From Drosophila persimilis (taxonomy: Eukaryota > Arthropoda > Insecta > Diptera > Drosophilidae): a stretch of 64,000 bases of DNA. Of the stretch, positions 51,501 through 61,705 are shown in pieces. The stretch is from contig NW_020825289.1 in NCBI RefSeq assembly GCF_003286085.1, positions 1,426,001 to 1,490,000 on the forward strand, in the 5' to 3' direction. A model generated the notes under the pieces. That model ran no database searches. It worked only from the letters and a program-made list of their open reading frames with translations, and was not told the origin of the DNA. Each line of letters opens with the position of its first letter. Positions within the stretch are counted from its first letter, which is position 1. The position numbers were made by a program, and so were the translations under genes.

Positions 51501-51964
51501 TTTGAGATCACAGGCGTGGACTTCTGTGGGCCGTTCTTCTACAAACCGGAGGCACGCAACAAGGCGACGCTGTTGTGCCACATCACGGCAGTGATTAATT
51601 CAAGACCTTTCGTTTCAATTTCAGAGAGCCCTGCCGATCTAGATGTTCTAACTTTTGGTCCCGGTGGAAGGAGGAGTACATAACGTCACTGCAGCAGCGC
51701 ATAAAGTGGCGCACTGCGAAGCCTAGTTTAGCTGTCGCAGATTTGGTTCTTGTCAAGGATGAGAATCTTTCTCCCATGAAGTGGCCACTGGCGAGAGTGG
51801 TCGAGCCTTTGCCTGGACGAGATGGCGTTTCCCGAGTTGCTGTGCTGAAGACGTCATCTGGAATCACCAAGCGCGCCGTCAAAAAGCTGTGCCTGCTGCC
51901 CCTTAAAGATGCTGTTGGAAGTCAGGCTTCCAACGGGGGGAGTATGTCGGGTCAAGCAGCTTAA
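48547..51964 (+). pseudogene. BEL/Pao pol pieces, unit 3
   Basis: Same domain order and deletions as unit 1. The frame 49580-50266 has a private Ser to Trp change near the CKMYRCV motif. The TAG at 50264-50266 and the TGA at 51423-51425 are retained. Confidence 0.88.
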
Positions 51965-52416
51965 ATATTTTTAATTATTGCCAGTGGTGCGGCCAAAGGA
52001 AATGCATTTTGGTGTTGTCGTTTCCAATGCCCCCACTACAAAGATCATTTGCTACCGCATATGCGCATGCAGCGGAATTCTTTCGTCTCCTTATGTCGCA
52101 ATCTCTCGGACTCGGCTTAACAGCATCCCCGAGCAGCTCTAACGCTCTCGGGCTATCATACGCTCTCGCTCGCGTCTATGCTTGCTGCATAGGGCCCGGC
52201 AGATTGGCCCGTCAGCCCTTGCATGGGCAGTCTTGAACTAATCGTCGCAGCTATTAGATTAACATCCTCGCATCAATCGTTCGCCCAATCATCCCCATAT
52301 GTACATACGCGATAAGTTGGTTTACATATGAAAATAAATTGTGAATTATAAACAGCCTCTCGACTTTCATTAACTTCAAATTGCAACAGTTATTTAAAAC
52401 GCTTAATAGCTTAACA
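51945..52416 (+). repeat. Array LTR 4 (outer 3' LTR, 472 bp)
   Basis: It has private bases at 52331 (A where the others have C) and 52395 (T where the others have A), both in the 3' third. It differs from LTR 1 at about seven substitutions and one indel (roughly 1.5%). It ends ...TTAACA and is followed at once by the second TCGTT. Confidence 0.95.
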
Positions 52417-52421
52417 TCGTT
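52417..52421. repeat. Target-site duplication, right copy (TCGTT)
   Basis: Matches 24209-24213 and lies directly after LTR 4. Confidence 0.85.
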
Positions 52422-52747
52422 TTTTAGTCATACATTTTGTGGATGTCGGTGCTGCAGATGCCGAGATAAAATTATAATTTTATTTTAATCATCCATAATA
52501 ATTATTTTTGACCAAAACAAGAAAAAATTCAAAAATAATGATTTTGATCATTTTTATTTGCAATAAATTTATAAATAAACGTATCTGTATCATTTTTTTG
52601 ATTAGTTAGGATATATGTACATTTCTTCACAGCTTGAAGCTTGTCTCGCTTGTCTCCAGGAAAAATGATGGTGAATTTTTCCTGGAGACAAGCGAGAATT
52701 AACCCGATAAAACTCCCAATCGGGCCAAAAAATACATAGATCATATG
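52422..52747. other. Short AT-rich spacer between the array and the Tc1 pair
   Basis: Host or older repeat sequence with no gene. It contains the perfect hairpin at 52645-52696. Confidence 0.6.
52645..52696. repeat. Perfect 21-bp inverted repeat with 10-base loop
   Basis: The left arm 52645-52665 starts CTCGCTTGTCTCCAGG. The right arm 52676-52696 is its exact reverse complement. The loop is TGATGGTGAA. It is not part of the neighbouring Tc1 ends. Confidence 0.9.
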
Positions 52748-52749
52748 TA

Positions 52750-52774
52750 CCTTAGTAAAATGGCTATATGTGCA
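52750..52774. repeat. Left terminal inverted repeat, Tc1 copy 1
   Basis: 25 bases starting CCTTAGTAAAATGGCTATAT; the inverse is at 54332-54356. Confidence 0.9.
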
Positions 52775-53100
52775 AAAATTATTTTCAATTTTTCTTTAAA
52801 AGTAATAGCTGCTTGTTTGGTTTGACTATGCAGTTCTTATCTCTTATTGTTGTGCTCAGTTATGACAAATTTTCGTCTTCTTTGAACTCTATTTGTGGTA
52901 CCGTTAGCTTAGATAAGAGATCAAGCTCGCGCTCTAAGTAGAAAATAGATATATGTGCAATCATGTTTATTCATGTTGTGAGAGTCGCAGTGTTAGCATA
53001 TTTTTAGTAAAAGTGACAAGCTGATTGATTCTGTACGTAAAAGCTCATTATTGCATCAAACCGATAAGAATTATAAAGAAAATTGAATTTTTAGCTAAAA

Positions 53101-54096
53101 ATGCCTCGTGGTTCAGAATTGTCTGAGGAAGAACAGGGAAAGATCAAGGGAATGAAGTTAGCCGGCATGAAAACTGGTCGCATCGCTTCTCTAATGAGTC
53201 GACATCGTAATACGATTTCGAACTTTTTAAAAGATCCAGACGGTTACCGCATTAATCGTCGGCTTGGCCCGGTATCAACCATTACCGAACGCACAAAACG
53301 GCACATGCGCAAGCTGGCAACTGAAGACATGATGAGCTGCAACAAAATTAAGGCAGAACTGGGTTTAAAAATCACCAGGCAACGTGTGTGCCAAATTTTA
53401 CACGAAAATTTGAACCTCACATATCAAAACAAAGTTGGCAAACCTCGCTTAAGTAAACGGCATAAAGATGCGCGCATGGCCTTTTATGAAAAACACAAGT
53501 TCTGGGACCTCGAATTCGAAAATATAATTTTTAGTGACGAAAAAAAATTTAATTTAGATGGTCCAGACGGCCATCATAAGTATTGGAGAGATCCACGTCA
53601 TCCACGGGCAACTTGCTACAAGCGGAACCATGGCGGTGGATCGCTTATGGTTTGGGCTGCATTTAGTGCTAAAGGAAAGTCCCCAATTTGTTTTGTATCC
53701 GGCCGAATGAATGCTCAAGCTTATATAGAATTGGTAGATAGTGAGCTAATTCCATTTGCTGAGCATTTCCATGGGGATGAATGGACCTTTCAACAGGACA
53801 ATGCGCCAATTCACGTTGCCCGTGCTACAATAGGCTATTTTGAGACCCACCAGATACCTTTGATGAAGTGGCCGGCCATGAGTCCGGACTTAAATCCAAT
53901 TGAGGATCTGTGGGGAATACTTGCAGCGAAAGTCTATGCCTGTACAAAGCAGTACGACACATTGAAGCAACTGAAACAAGCGATAGTCACAGAATGGGAC
54001 AGGATAGAGTTATCAACTCTACAAAACTTGGCAAATTCAATGCCCAGTAGGCTGCAAAAGCTTCAGGAGCATAAATTTAACTCTATTAATTATTAA
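53101..54096 (+). CDS. Tc1 transposase, intact 331-residue frame
   Basis: The protein cuts and joins the element ends. Residues about 1-110 form a paired-like helix-turn-helix DNA-binding region (SEEEQGKIKGMKLAG, RHRNTISNFL, ITRQRVCQIL). The catalytic triad is visible: Asp in IIFSDEKKF, Asp in FQQDNAPIH and Glu in SPDLNPIEDLW, with 34 residues between the last two, so DD34E. The length fits Tc1 transposases (about 340). The sequence has no stop or shift, so the protein may be active. Confidence 0.92.
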   Translation: MPRGSELSEEEQGKIKGMKLAGMKTGRIASLMSRHRNTISNFLKDPDGYRINRRLGPVSTITERTKRHMRKLATEDMMSCNKIKAELGLKITRQRVCQILHENLNLTYQNKVGKPRLSKRHKDARMAFYEKHKFWDLEFENIIFSDEKKFNLDGPDGHHKYWRDPRHPRATCYKRNHGGGSLMVWAAFSAKGKSPICFVSGRMNAQAYIELVDSELIPFAEHFHGDEWTFQQDNAPIHVARATIGYFETHQIPLMKWPAMSPDLNPIEDLWGILAAKVYACTKQYDTLKQLKQAIVTEWDRIELSTLQNLANSMPSRLQKLQEHKFNSINY

Positions 54097-54331
54097 AAGA
54101 TTTTATATTCCCTTAAACTTGTTCCTTGGAAATTTTGTTCATAAAAAATATTTTTTGCTGTTATACCCATTTTCTATGTAAAAAATGAAAAATTATTTTT
54201 TTTTGTTATTAAAAAAATTGATATTGAATTTTGTTGTGCCTTTTTGTTTTTTACTTATTAACAGCTAACCAAATAAAAATATAAAATAAATTAAGAAAAT
54301 ACGTGTTGAAAAAAAACGTCATTCAAAGCAG

Positions 54332-54356
54332 TGCACATATAGCCATTTTACTAAGG
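54332..54356. repeat. Right terminal inverted repeat, Tc1 copy 1
   Basis: Inverse of 52750-52774, ending CATTTTACTAAGG before TA. Confidence 0.9.
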
Positions 54357-54407
54357 TAGTTCAGTCTGATATAATTAAAGTTTTGTTTACGGTAGTCACA
54401 AGAAATA

Positions 54408-56013
54408 CCTTAGTAAAATGGCTATATGTGCATTGCTTTGAATGACGTTTTTTTTCAACACGTGTTTTCTTGATTTATTTTATATTTTTATTTGGGTAGC
54501 TGTTAATAAGTACAAAACAAAAAGGCATAAAGAAATTCAATATCAATTTTTTTAATAACAAAAAAAAATAATTGTACATTTTTCACATAGAAAATGGGTA
54601 TAACAGCAAAAAATATTTTGTATGAAAAAAATTTCCAAGGAACAAGTTTATGGGAATATGTACTCTTTTAATAATTAATGGAGTTAAACTTATGCTCCTG
54701 AAGCTTTTGCAGCCTACTGGGCATTGAGTTCGGAAAGTTTTTTAGTGTTGTTATTTCTATCCTGTTCCATTTTGCAACTATCGCTTGTTTTAATTGCTTC
54801 AATGTATCGTTCTGCCTTGTACAGGCATCGACTTTTGCTGCAAGGATTCCCCACAGATCCTCAATTGGATTTAAGTCCGGACTCATTGAAGCCCACTTAA
54901 TCAACAGTTTATTGTGGGTCTCAAAATAGTCCATTGAGGCCCGGGAAACATGAATTGGCGCATTATCCTGCTGAAATGTCTATTGATCACCATGGAAATG
55001 CTCAGCAAATGAAAAAGGTTCACTATCTATCAATTCTATCTATGCTTGAGCATTCATCCGGCCGGATATTAAACATATTGGAGACCTCCCTTTAGCACTA
55101 AAGGCAGCCCATATCATTAGCGATCCATCACCATGGTTTGGCTTGTAGCAAGTTGCCCGTGGATGACGCGGGTCTCTCCAATATTTATGATGGACATCTG
55201 AACCGTGTAAACTCATTTTTTTTTCATCACTAAAAATGAAATTTTCTAATTCGGGGTCCCAGAACTTGTGTTTTTCAAAAATGACATGCGCGCATCATTA
55301 TGACGTTTAGTTTAGAGGAGTTTGCCCACTTTCTTTTGATATGTCAGGTTAAAATTTCCGTTCAAAATTTGGCTCACACGTTGCCTGGGGATTGTTAACC
55401 CGAGTTCTGCCTTGATTTTGTTGCAGCTCATTAGGTCTTCAGTTGCAAACTGCCCCAAGTGCCGTTTTGTCAATTATATTATGGTTGATACTGGGCCAAG
55501 TCGACGATTTATGCGGTAACCGTCTGGATCTATGAACATTTTTGAAATAGTATTTTGATGTCGATACATTAGCGAAGCTATTCGACCAGTTTTTATGCCG
55601 GCTAATTTCATTCTCTTGATCCTTCCCTGTTCTTCCTCAGAAAATGATTTACCATGTGGCATTTTTAACTAAAATGGAATTTTTTTTTTAAATTTGTATT
55701 GCTTTGAAGCAATAATGAGTGCTTACGTACAGAATCAATCAGCTTGTCACTTTTACTGAAAAGATGCTAATACTGCGACTCTCAAAACATGAATAGACAT
55801 GATTGCACATATATCTATTTTCTACGTAGAGCGCGAGCTTGATCTCTTATCTAAGCTCATGGTACCACAAATGGAGTTCAAAGAAGACGAAAATTTGTCA
55901 TAACTGAGCACAAAAATAAGAGATAAGAACTGCATAGTCAAACCCAAAAAGCATCTATTACTTTTTAAGAAAAATTGAAAATAAATTTTGCACATATAGC
56001 CATTTTACTAAGG
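54408..56013 (-). mobile_element. Tc1-family DNA transposon, decayed copy in inverse orientation (1606 bp)
   Basis: Same 25-bp ends (54408-54432 and 55989-56013) and TA flanks (54406-54407 and 56014-56015). It reads on the minus strand. It starts 51 bp after copy 1, making a large inverted repeat 52750-56013. Confidence 0.92.
54668..55662 (-). pseudogene. Tc1 transposase, broken copy
   Basis: The N-terminal piece (55474-55662) matches the first 60-odd residues of the intact protein. The C-terminal piece (54668-54934) begins MDYFETHNKLLIKWASMSPD and keeps SPDLNPIEDLW. Between them frameshifts and stops break the middle, including the first catalytic Asp region, although fragments are still readable. 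Confidence 0.9.
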
Positions 56014-56015
56014 TA

Positions 56016-57592
56016 GTGCTAACGTGTAACGGTTTCGGTTGGGCCGTACCGATCCAGGGTAGGTTATCGCTATTGTGCTCGGGTATATCGCATGCAATAA
56101 CCTTGGCCAATTATCGCTGCATGGCATAGCATAGTTGGGGTGGGTGCAGGCAAGCTCGAAGTAGGGAACAGCTGAGCCAAGCTTCCGTAAGTGCTGTGCA
56201 GCGCATCGCAACGGAACTTTCGAAGCCGATCATTAAGATCGGTGAGCTCCTATTTAAGCAGTGCAATATACCCTCTCGTTTATATATACATACCTCTATA
56301 AATAAGTCCAGAGAATTATATTGAATTTTGTCACCCATGAATATGGAGTAGACTTCTAATTTCCTAGTGACATGGTGACGTAATGGGGTAGGGTGAGAAT
56401 TATAGGGATTTCCAGAACCTTTCGCACAACTGGAAATCATGGAAGGGTGGGTACAGAATAGTGTGGGTCGACTTCCATCTCAAGACCTCACGCCCGCGAT
56501 ATTTTTGGAACACCCCGACGAAAGCCCCTAGTACTTTCGAGTACGCCCTATGTATGATTGTGCCATTTAATTTCGGTTATGCTCGGAATAGGCAAATTGT
56601 TGTTTTCGGAGTTAGCTCCCTGTAGAGTCACGGGACTCTAAAATTTTAAAGTTTATGTAGTAGGAGTCGAGACGCGGTCAAACGACTGGGGCCCGAGGAG
56701 AATGTTATAGTAACAGTACAAAGTATTGGTAACTTTAGCAACAATATAAGCTATTGGCTCGTCCCACCTTTTGCTCGTTTGAATTCATATGCTTAATGCT
56801 GACTTTAGTTTTCTCTAAACGATCTTGTCATTGCTCCGATACAATTTCAGAATATTGCGGATTCTGTTTGGATTCCAATACTGGTTGTTCCTCTGAGTTT
56901 TATTGGGAAGTCGTCGAGTCTGCGACGAAGGGAAGCTTCAGTGATAATCCGGAATTGATAAAGTAGTTCCCCGGTTGACGCATCCTGTCGGGCTAGTCAA
57001 ACTTGTTGTCTGGAATGTGTACATATGCTGCTTGCGTATTCATACCGAACAAGCGAGATTGCTACAGTCAACTCAGCGGATGTTAGTTTCAATAGATTGA
57101 ATTGTGAGGTTGATTCGGATTTGGTATTGTCACTCTTTGCGCATAGCATACGGTTGCATACAATTGCAGAATAGTGCATATTTGCATATATTGCATATTC
57201 TTCACTCATACCCTTACCATTGGCGGGTATTATTCCAACGGCAGCGGTGGCTGCATATGGTTGTCTGGAACTAGCGAGTATGCTGCTGGCGTATCCTTGC
57301 CGAATCATATGTGCACACTTAAACCAGTGGACTGATACTAAGACAATGCAAAGTAGACCCCATAGCCCAAACAAAATCAATTTTTTTTGTCGTCGTTCCC
57401 AAAGATTTGCAACTCCTATCCCTATCTTATTATGTCACCAATTATATGTCACCCTAGGAAAAATTTGGTAGAATATAGAAAAAATATCCTTGCAATCACG
57501 TTTTCCATAAAGCATGTCTGGAAGAATGGTTCCCTCATCACGATGATTGTCCGAACTGTAGCCGAGTATGTACGATATCTCAAGCGAAACTA
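56016..57592 (+). other. Probable LTR and leader of the gypsy-type element
   Basis: There is no coding feature. It contains a TATTTAAG promoter-like site near 56250 and TATAAATAAG near 56296. A diverged partial duplication (GTTGTCTGGAA near 57006 and 57262, followed by ATGCTGCT and GCGTAT) is visible. I could not define LTR ends or a second LTR, so the assignment rests on its position before gag and on length (Osvaldo-like elements have LTRs of more than 1 kb). Confidence 0.35.
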
Positions 57593-59033
57593 GTGGTTGG
57601 CAATTCTTCTCCAAACAAGCCGCAGCCGGAACCAACGGAATTACCAGGTCCCTCGGGAATTACTACTCGAAGTCTTGCCAAAGCTTTGGAGGTCGCACAG
57701 ATCCCGGCAAATGGACATGTTCAGCCCGAGACGGGAAAGGTATCCGAGGGAAATGGCAATAATACCCAATTGAGCCATTTTCCAACTGTAGGTTAAGTCC
57801 CGGTAGAACGAACCACTAGGCCAACTCGTTCCAAAAGAACTCGAGCCCCAGCCAAAAAGCAGGTCCCGAAGTTCCCGCCAGGTCGATCTTCCGGTCCGGA
57901 AGTAGTGTGTTTGTCGGGATTGGATGCTAGCCATAGCTCCAACCAGACTGAAGATCCGCTAGTGAAGCTAATGTCGCCACTCACTCTAGCCCTTCTAGCC
58001 CAACGCGCGGACAGCCCCTCCAAGCCAGGGGTTGGACTTGGAGGTCCTCCAACAGATAATTGAGAGCACTGTGGCCAGAGCCATTTCCACCTAGCGGATT
58101 CAGCCGCCAGCGAGTCCGTAGGAAGGGTATGCGAGGCCAAATATCCCCACGCTAGGTTCATGTATAACCGGCAGTTCTAGCCTGCGAACGGCCAAGACGG
58201 CCGACATTATGCAAAAGTGGAATGTTCCGTTTGATGGTTCGACCGAAGGTTTAGGGGTAGAAGAATTCATTTACCGAGTCAAAACATTGACCGATGAAAC
58301 CTTGGATAGCGATTTTCTCGGCCTTTGCAAACATTTGCACATCTTGCTGGTTGGCAAAGCGCGCGATTGGTATTGGAGATACCACAAGCAGGTACATCGC
58401 ATCGTTTGGACGGAATTTTGTGCAGCTCTTAGACAACAATATAAAGACTATCGTTCCGAGTTTATGAGCAAGGAATTGATTCGAGCGCGAAAGCAACACG
58501 TCGGAGAACCCTTCGTCGTTTTTCACGACGCCGTGGCTGGTCTAATAGATAAATTTGGCATTGAAATGGTGGAAGAGGAATTAACAGAAATATTAAAAGC
58601 AAATTTGCTTCCCGAAACCCGTTACCAAATCTTATATCAGCCCATTAGCTCAGTTGGTCAATTGAGGAGATTAGTACAGATGCATGAAAATCTAGTGCAC
58701 GAGTTACAGAAATCTGAAAAGTCTAGGCCACCGGTAGGCCGGCGTTCGATACATAGTCTGGAGGAATCGTGCCCCGAAAGCGATCAACAAGATTATGAAG
58801 ATATCAGCGTAGAGGCCATTCAAAGTTCGACGGCTAAGCGTTCTTGTTGGAATTGTGAGGAGCTTGGACATGGGTGGGAACATTGTATGGCAGATAGGCG
58901 GATATTTTGTTACGGCTGTGGAGCTTCGAATGTCTATAAGCCGCAGTGCCAAACATGTATTCGTAGAGCTTCGGAAAACCGTCAGAAGTGTGCATCCAAC
59001 AACAGCCGGATGCCCCCGAAAAACCACCATTAA
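57593..59033 (+). pseudogene. Gypsy-type gag (broken)
   Basis: The first frame starts at ATG 57593 with a Pro-rich N-terminus and is interrupted by TAA at about 57794; the same frame stays open to about 58063. The main piece is 58209-59033 (274 codons), containing a capsid-like helical region (KARDWYWRYH and REFMSKEL-type sequence) and knuckles CWNCEELGHGWEHC and CYGCGASNVYKPQC. It resembles gag of the Osvaldo/Ulysses group of Drosophila gypsy elements. A frameshift separates the two parts. Confidence 0.75.
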
Positions 59034-59297
59034 ACTTGCGCGTTGATTTAGAGCCAGACAAGAAGAGTTGGGCTTCTTGTTATGCGAAAATCAAGGAAAC
59101 AAATACGATCGTCAAGAGAAGTTGTCGGTTTTTACCGTATCCCGAACGTTAATAAATATTTAGAGGTGCGAAAAAGAATTTTTAATGAAGAACCACATGA
59201 AGACCCAAAATGAATCCAGCGTTTGAGAAAATATTATGATAATGTCAAAAATAACCGTTGACTGTTAGTTTCCGCTATTAATAGTAGTCCCAAGGAT
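59034..59297 (+). other. Gag-pol junction of the gypsy-type element
   Basis: Stop-rich, decayed coding sequence between the knuckles and the protease. No intact frame. Confidence 0.55.
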
Positions 59298-61110
59298 ATG
59301 CGCAGTTATGCCGAAGTATCCTTTCTGGGTCGAACAGAACAAGGTCTGTTAGACACCGGCGCAAGTATCAGCTGTATAGGGGCTGAAGTACCTCAGACTG
59401 ATTTTTCATCCTTTTCTGAATATAAACTCATAAGAGCCACTGCAAAAACTGCAGATGGCCAAAGTCAACAGAGACTGGGGGTGTTAAATGTCATCATGCG
59501 TTATCGAAATATCGAGAAACCGATGAAGTTTATATAATTCCATCCCCGACACAAAATCTAATCCTAGGCCACGATTTTTGGAGATCCTTTTCGCTGGCCC
59601 CAGACATCATTGCAGCTGTCGAGATAAGCTCGAAGGACGATGAGGCAGGCGAACCAGATCCCTTACGGTATCCGTTAACTAGGCAGCAAAACCAACAACT
59701 CGAGTTTGTTAAACAGTTATTTCCCAACGCGACGGAGGGACTAGGGCGTACGGCCTTGCTTAAGCAACATATCGATGTAGGTCAGGCCGCCCCCGTAAAA
59801 CAACGCTTTTACCCGGTTAGCCCAGCGGTGGAAAAGTTGCTTTATGCCGAGGTAGATCGCATGCTCCAACTAGGCGTTATTGAACCGTCATCCAGTGCTT
59901 GGAGTTCGCCAATGCGACTGAAGTCACCCGTAAGGATGCCTACCCCTTGCCAAGTATCGATGGTATTTTTGCCCGGTTGCCCAAGGCAAATATCATAACC
60001 AAGCTGGACCTAAAAGATGCTTATTGGCAGATCGAACTCGCTGAGGGTTCCAAGTCACTAACTGCGTTTACGGTCCCGGGAAGGCCGTTATATCAGTTTA
60101 AGGTTATGCCTTTTGGCCTGTGTAACGCTCTATCCACTATGTGTCGTTTGATGAATGGGATCATTCCCCCGGATTTGCGTTACTGCGTCTTTAGATACTT
60201 GGACGATCTTTGCATCGTATCAGCAGATTTCTCTTTCTATCTAGCAGTGCTGGTACGACTCACTGAACAGTTCAGAAAAGTTAACCTGACTCTGAATATT
60301 AAGAAGAGTCAGTTCTGTGTCACCAGCGTAAATTATCTTGGATACGTCATCAGCAATGGAGGTATTTGCACTGATCCCTCCAAAGTAGCTTGTATAGTGA
60401 ACTGGCCGCCGCCGAGGAATCTAAATCAGGTTCGCGGCTTTCTTGGGGTCTGTGGCTGGTATTGTAGATTGATCCAGAACTTCTCTGAGCTATCCTGTCC
60501 TATCACCGAGCTTCTTTCCAACAAAAAGAAATTTATTTGGACCCCGGAAGCACAAGTCGCCATGGACTCTTTAAAAACCGTGTTGACTTCTGCTCCAGTG
60601 CTCGAAAACCCAGACTTCGAACAGAAATTTTTCCTCCACTGTGACGCTAGTGATTTTGGTATAGGAGCCGTGCTCGTGCAATTGGTGGATCTGCAGGAAA
60701 AGCCAATAGCGCTTATGTCGAAAAAACTAAGACGTGCGCAACGTAACTATAGCGTTACGGAGCGCGAGTGCTTGGCCGTAATTCTGGCCATCGAAAAGTT
60801 CCGTTGCTATCTGGAACTGCAGGAATTCGAAGTGGTTACTGATCATTCCAGTTTGTTGTGGCTAATGCGCCAGCAAAACGTGTCGGGGAGGTTAGCCCGC
60901 TGGATTTTTCGACTGCAGCAATTTAAATTCTTGATATCGCACCGAAAAGGAAAAGAGCACATTGTCCCCGATGCTCTTTTCCGGTTACATGAACCTGAGG
61001 TATCCGCAGTAGAGATGAGTCCTGTGATAGATCTCGAATTCGATGCATTTCAGGATGAGAGCTACCAACAGCTAAAAGAACAGAATGACCATTTCAACGA
61101 TTGTACATAG
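59298..61110 (+). pseudogene. Gypsy-type protease, reverse transcriptase and RNase H (broken)
   Basis: Protease motif LLDTGASISCIG in 59298-59537. A one-base shift near 59532 leads to a frame with LILGHDFW and the N-terminal RT to about 59910. There a small deletion and shift lose the segment before VTRKDAYPLPS. The frame 59899-61110 (403 codons) then has LDLKDAYWQIE, the VMPFGLCNA box, YLDDLCIVS as catalytic box, and RNase H with HCDASDFGIGAVL, TERECLA and VTDHSSL. It ends at a deletion that removes the integrase zinc finger. Confidence 0.88.
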
Positions 61111-61544
61111 ATCTGCTTGGACCCTATCCACGCAGCAAAAAGGGCCATGTTCGTTTGATAATTGTTTTAGATCACTTCAGTAAATATCATTGGCTACACC
61201 CCCTGAAGAAATTTACTTCCGTAGTAATCCAAGAATTTCTGCTCAAGCAGATCTTTCATGCATATGGTGTGCCTGAAACTATTGTTAGCGACAATGGAAA
61301 ACAATTCAAAGCAACAGAATTCAACGCATTCTTGACACAGCTGGAAATTAAACATATGTACACGGCATTATACTCTCCTCGAAGTAATGCGGCAGAACGA
61401 GTAAATCGTTCCTTGTTAGCTGCCGTGCGTTATCGCTTCACGCGATTACCTTATGGTTTAAAAAAAGCGCCAAATCATCCGTCCGAAAGTAGTATGGCTT
61501 TGACGATATGTTCATCATTGGACATTCTGACAGCGGCCGAATAG
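61101..61544 (+). pseudogene. Gypsy-type integrase core (truncated)
   Basis: After a deletion and frameshift at about 61095 the core begins YIDLLGPYPRSKKG. The acidic residues are visible in YIDLLG, IVSDNGKQF and NAAERVNRS. The frame decays after about residue 120, and the C-terminal domain is absent. The HHCC zinc-binding domain expected before the core is missing. Confidence 0.85.
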
Positions 61545-61699
61545 TGGCAAAGTTTTGTATTTTGATTCTTGTAAACCTTTTTGTGTACATTTTCTTTATA
61601 GCTATAACTCTCATTTACAGACAATTACAGAGGGTACGGATGTGCTATCGTTTACGGTCTTCTTGCTACCTTAATTCTTCTTATGGCATAGATTATTAA
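61508..61699 (+). pseudogene. Possible transmembrane tail remnant after pol
   Basis: A 63-codon frame has a hydrophobic run (ILILVNLFVYIFFIAITLIY) followed by basic residues. This could be the anchor of an env-like third ORF, as some gypsy-group elements carry, but there is no upstream env sequence. It may be chance. Confidence 0.25.
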
Positions 61700-61705
61700 T
61701 ATTAT

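Larger units (their letters stand above)
43174..51944 (+). mobile_element. Array unit 3, BEL/Pao internal region with nested LINE
   Basis: It shares the diagnostic bases of unit 2 near 43855 (A), 45614 (C) and the T run of 15. It lacks the unit 2 private T (it has G at 47704) and has its own G at 49689, a Ser to Trp change in the RT frame. Confidence 0.93.
24214..52416 (+). mobile_element. Tandem array of a BEL/Pao element: four LTRs, three internal regions, each with a nested LINE
   Basis: The order is LTR (24214-24686), internal (24687-33458), LTR (33459-33930), internal (33931-42701), LTR (42702-43173), internal (43174-51944), LTR (51945-52416). The repeat period is 9243-9245 bp. Adjacent units share one LTR. 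A single TCGTT duplication flanks the whole array. The three internal regions (8771-8772 bp each) differ at about five sites that I could find. Every internal region contains the same opposite-strand LINE and the same coding defects, so copies arose by DNA-level amplification and not by separate insertions. Confidence 0.95.
52750..54356 (+). mobile_element. Tc1-family DNA transposon, intact copy (1607 bp)
   Basis: The element is bounded by TA on both sides (52748-52749 and 54357-54358), with 25-bp terminal inverted repeats that start CCTTAGTAAAATGGC. It encodes one intact transposase. It lies tail-to-tail with a second copy. Confidence 0.93.

Noticed and set aside
25440..52236. Three sets of identical ORFs that could look like a multigene family
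   Set aside because: They are the same transposon frames repeated with the 9243-bp period; their domains are gag, pol and LINE ORFs.
24214..52416. Telomere-type LINE array (HeT-A/TART-like), since LINEs repeat head-to-tail
   Set aside because: The LINEs lie inside BEL leaders with LTRs between them and are spaced by the BEL period.
57640..58161. Minus-strand frames of 97 and 122 codons over the gypsy gag region
   Set aside because: Shadows of the Pro/Ser-rich gag sequence on the plus strand.
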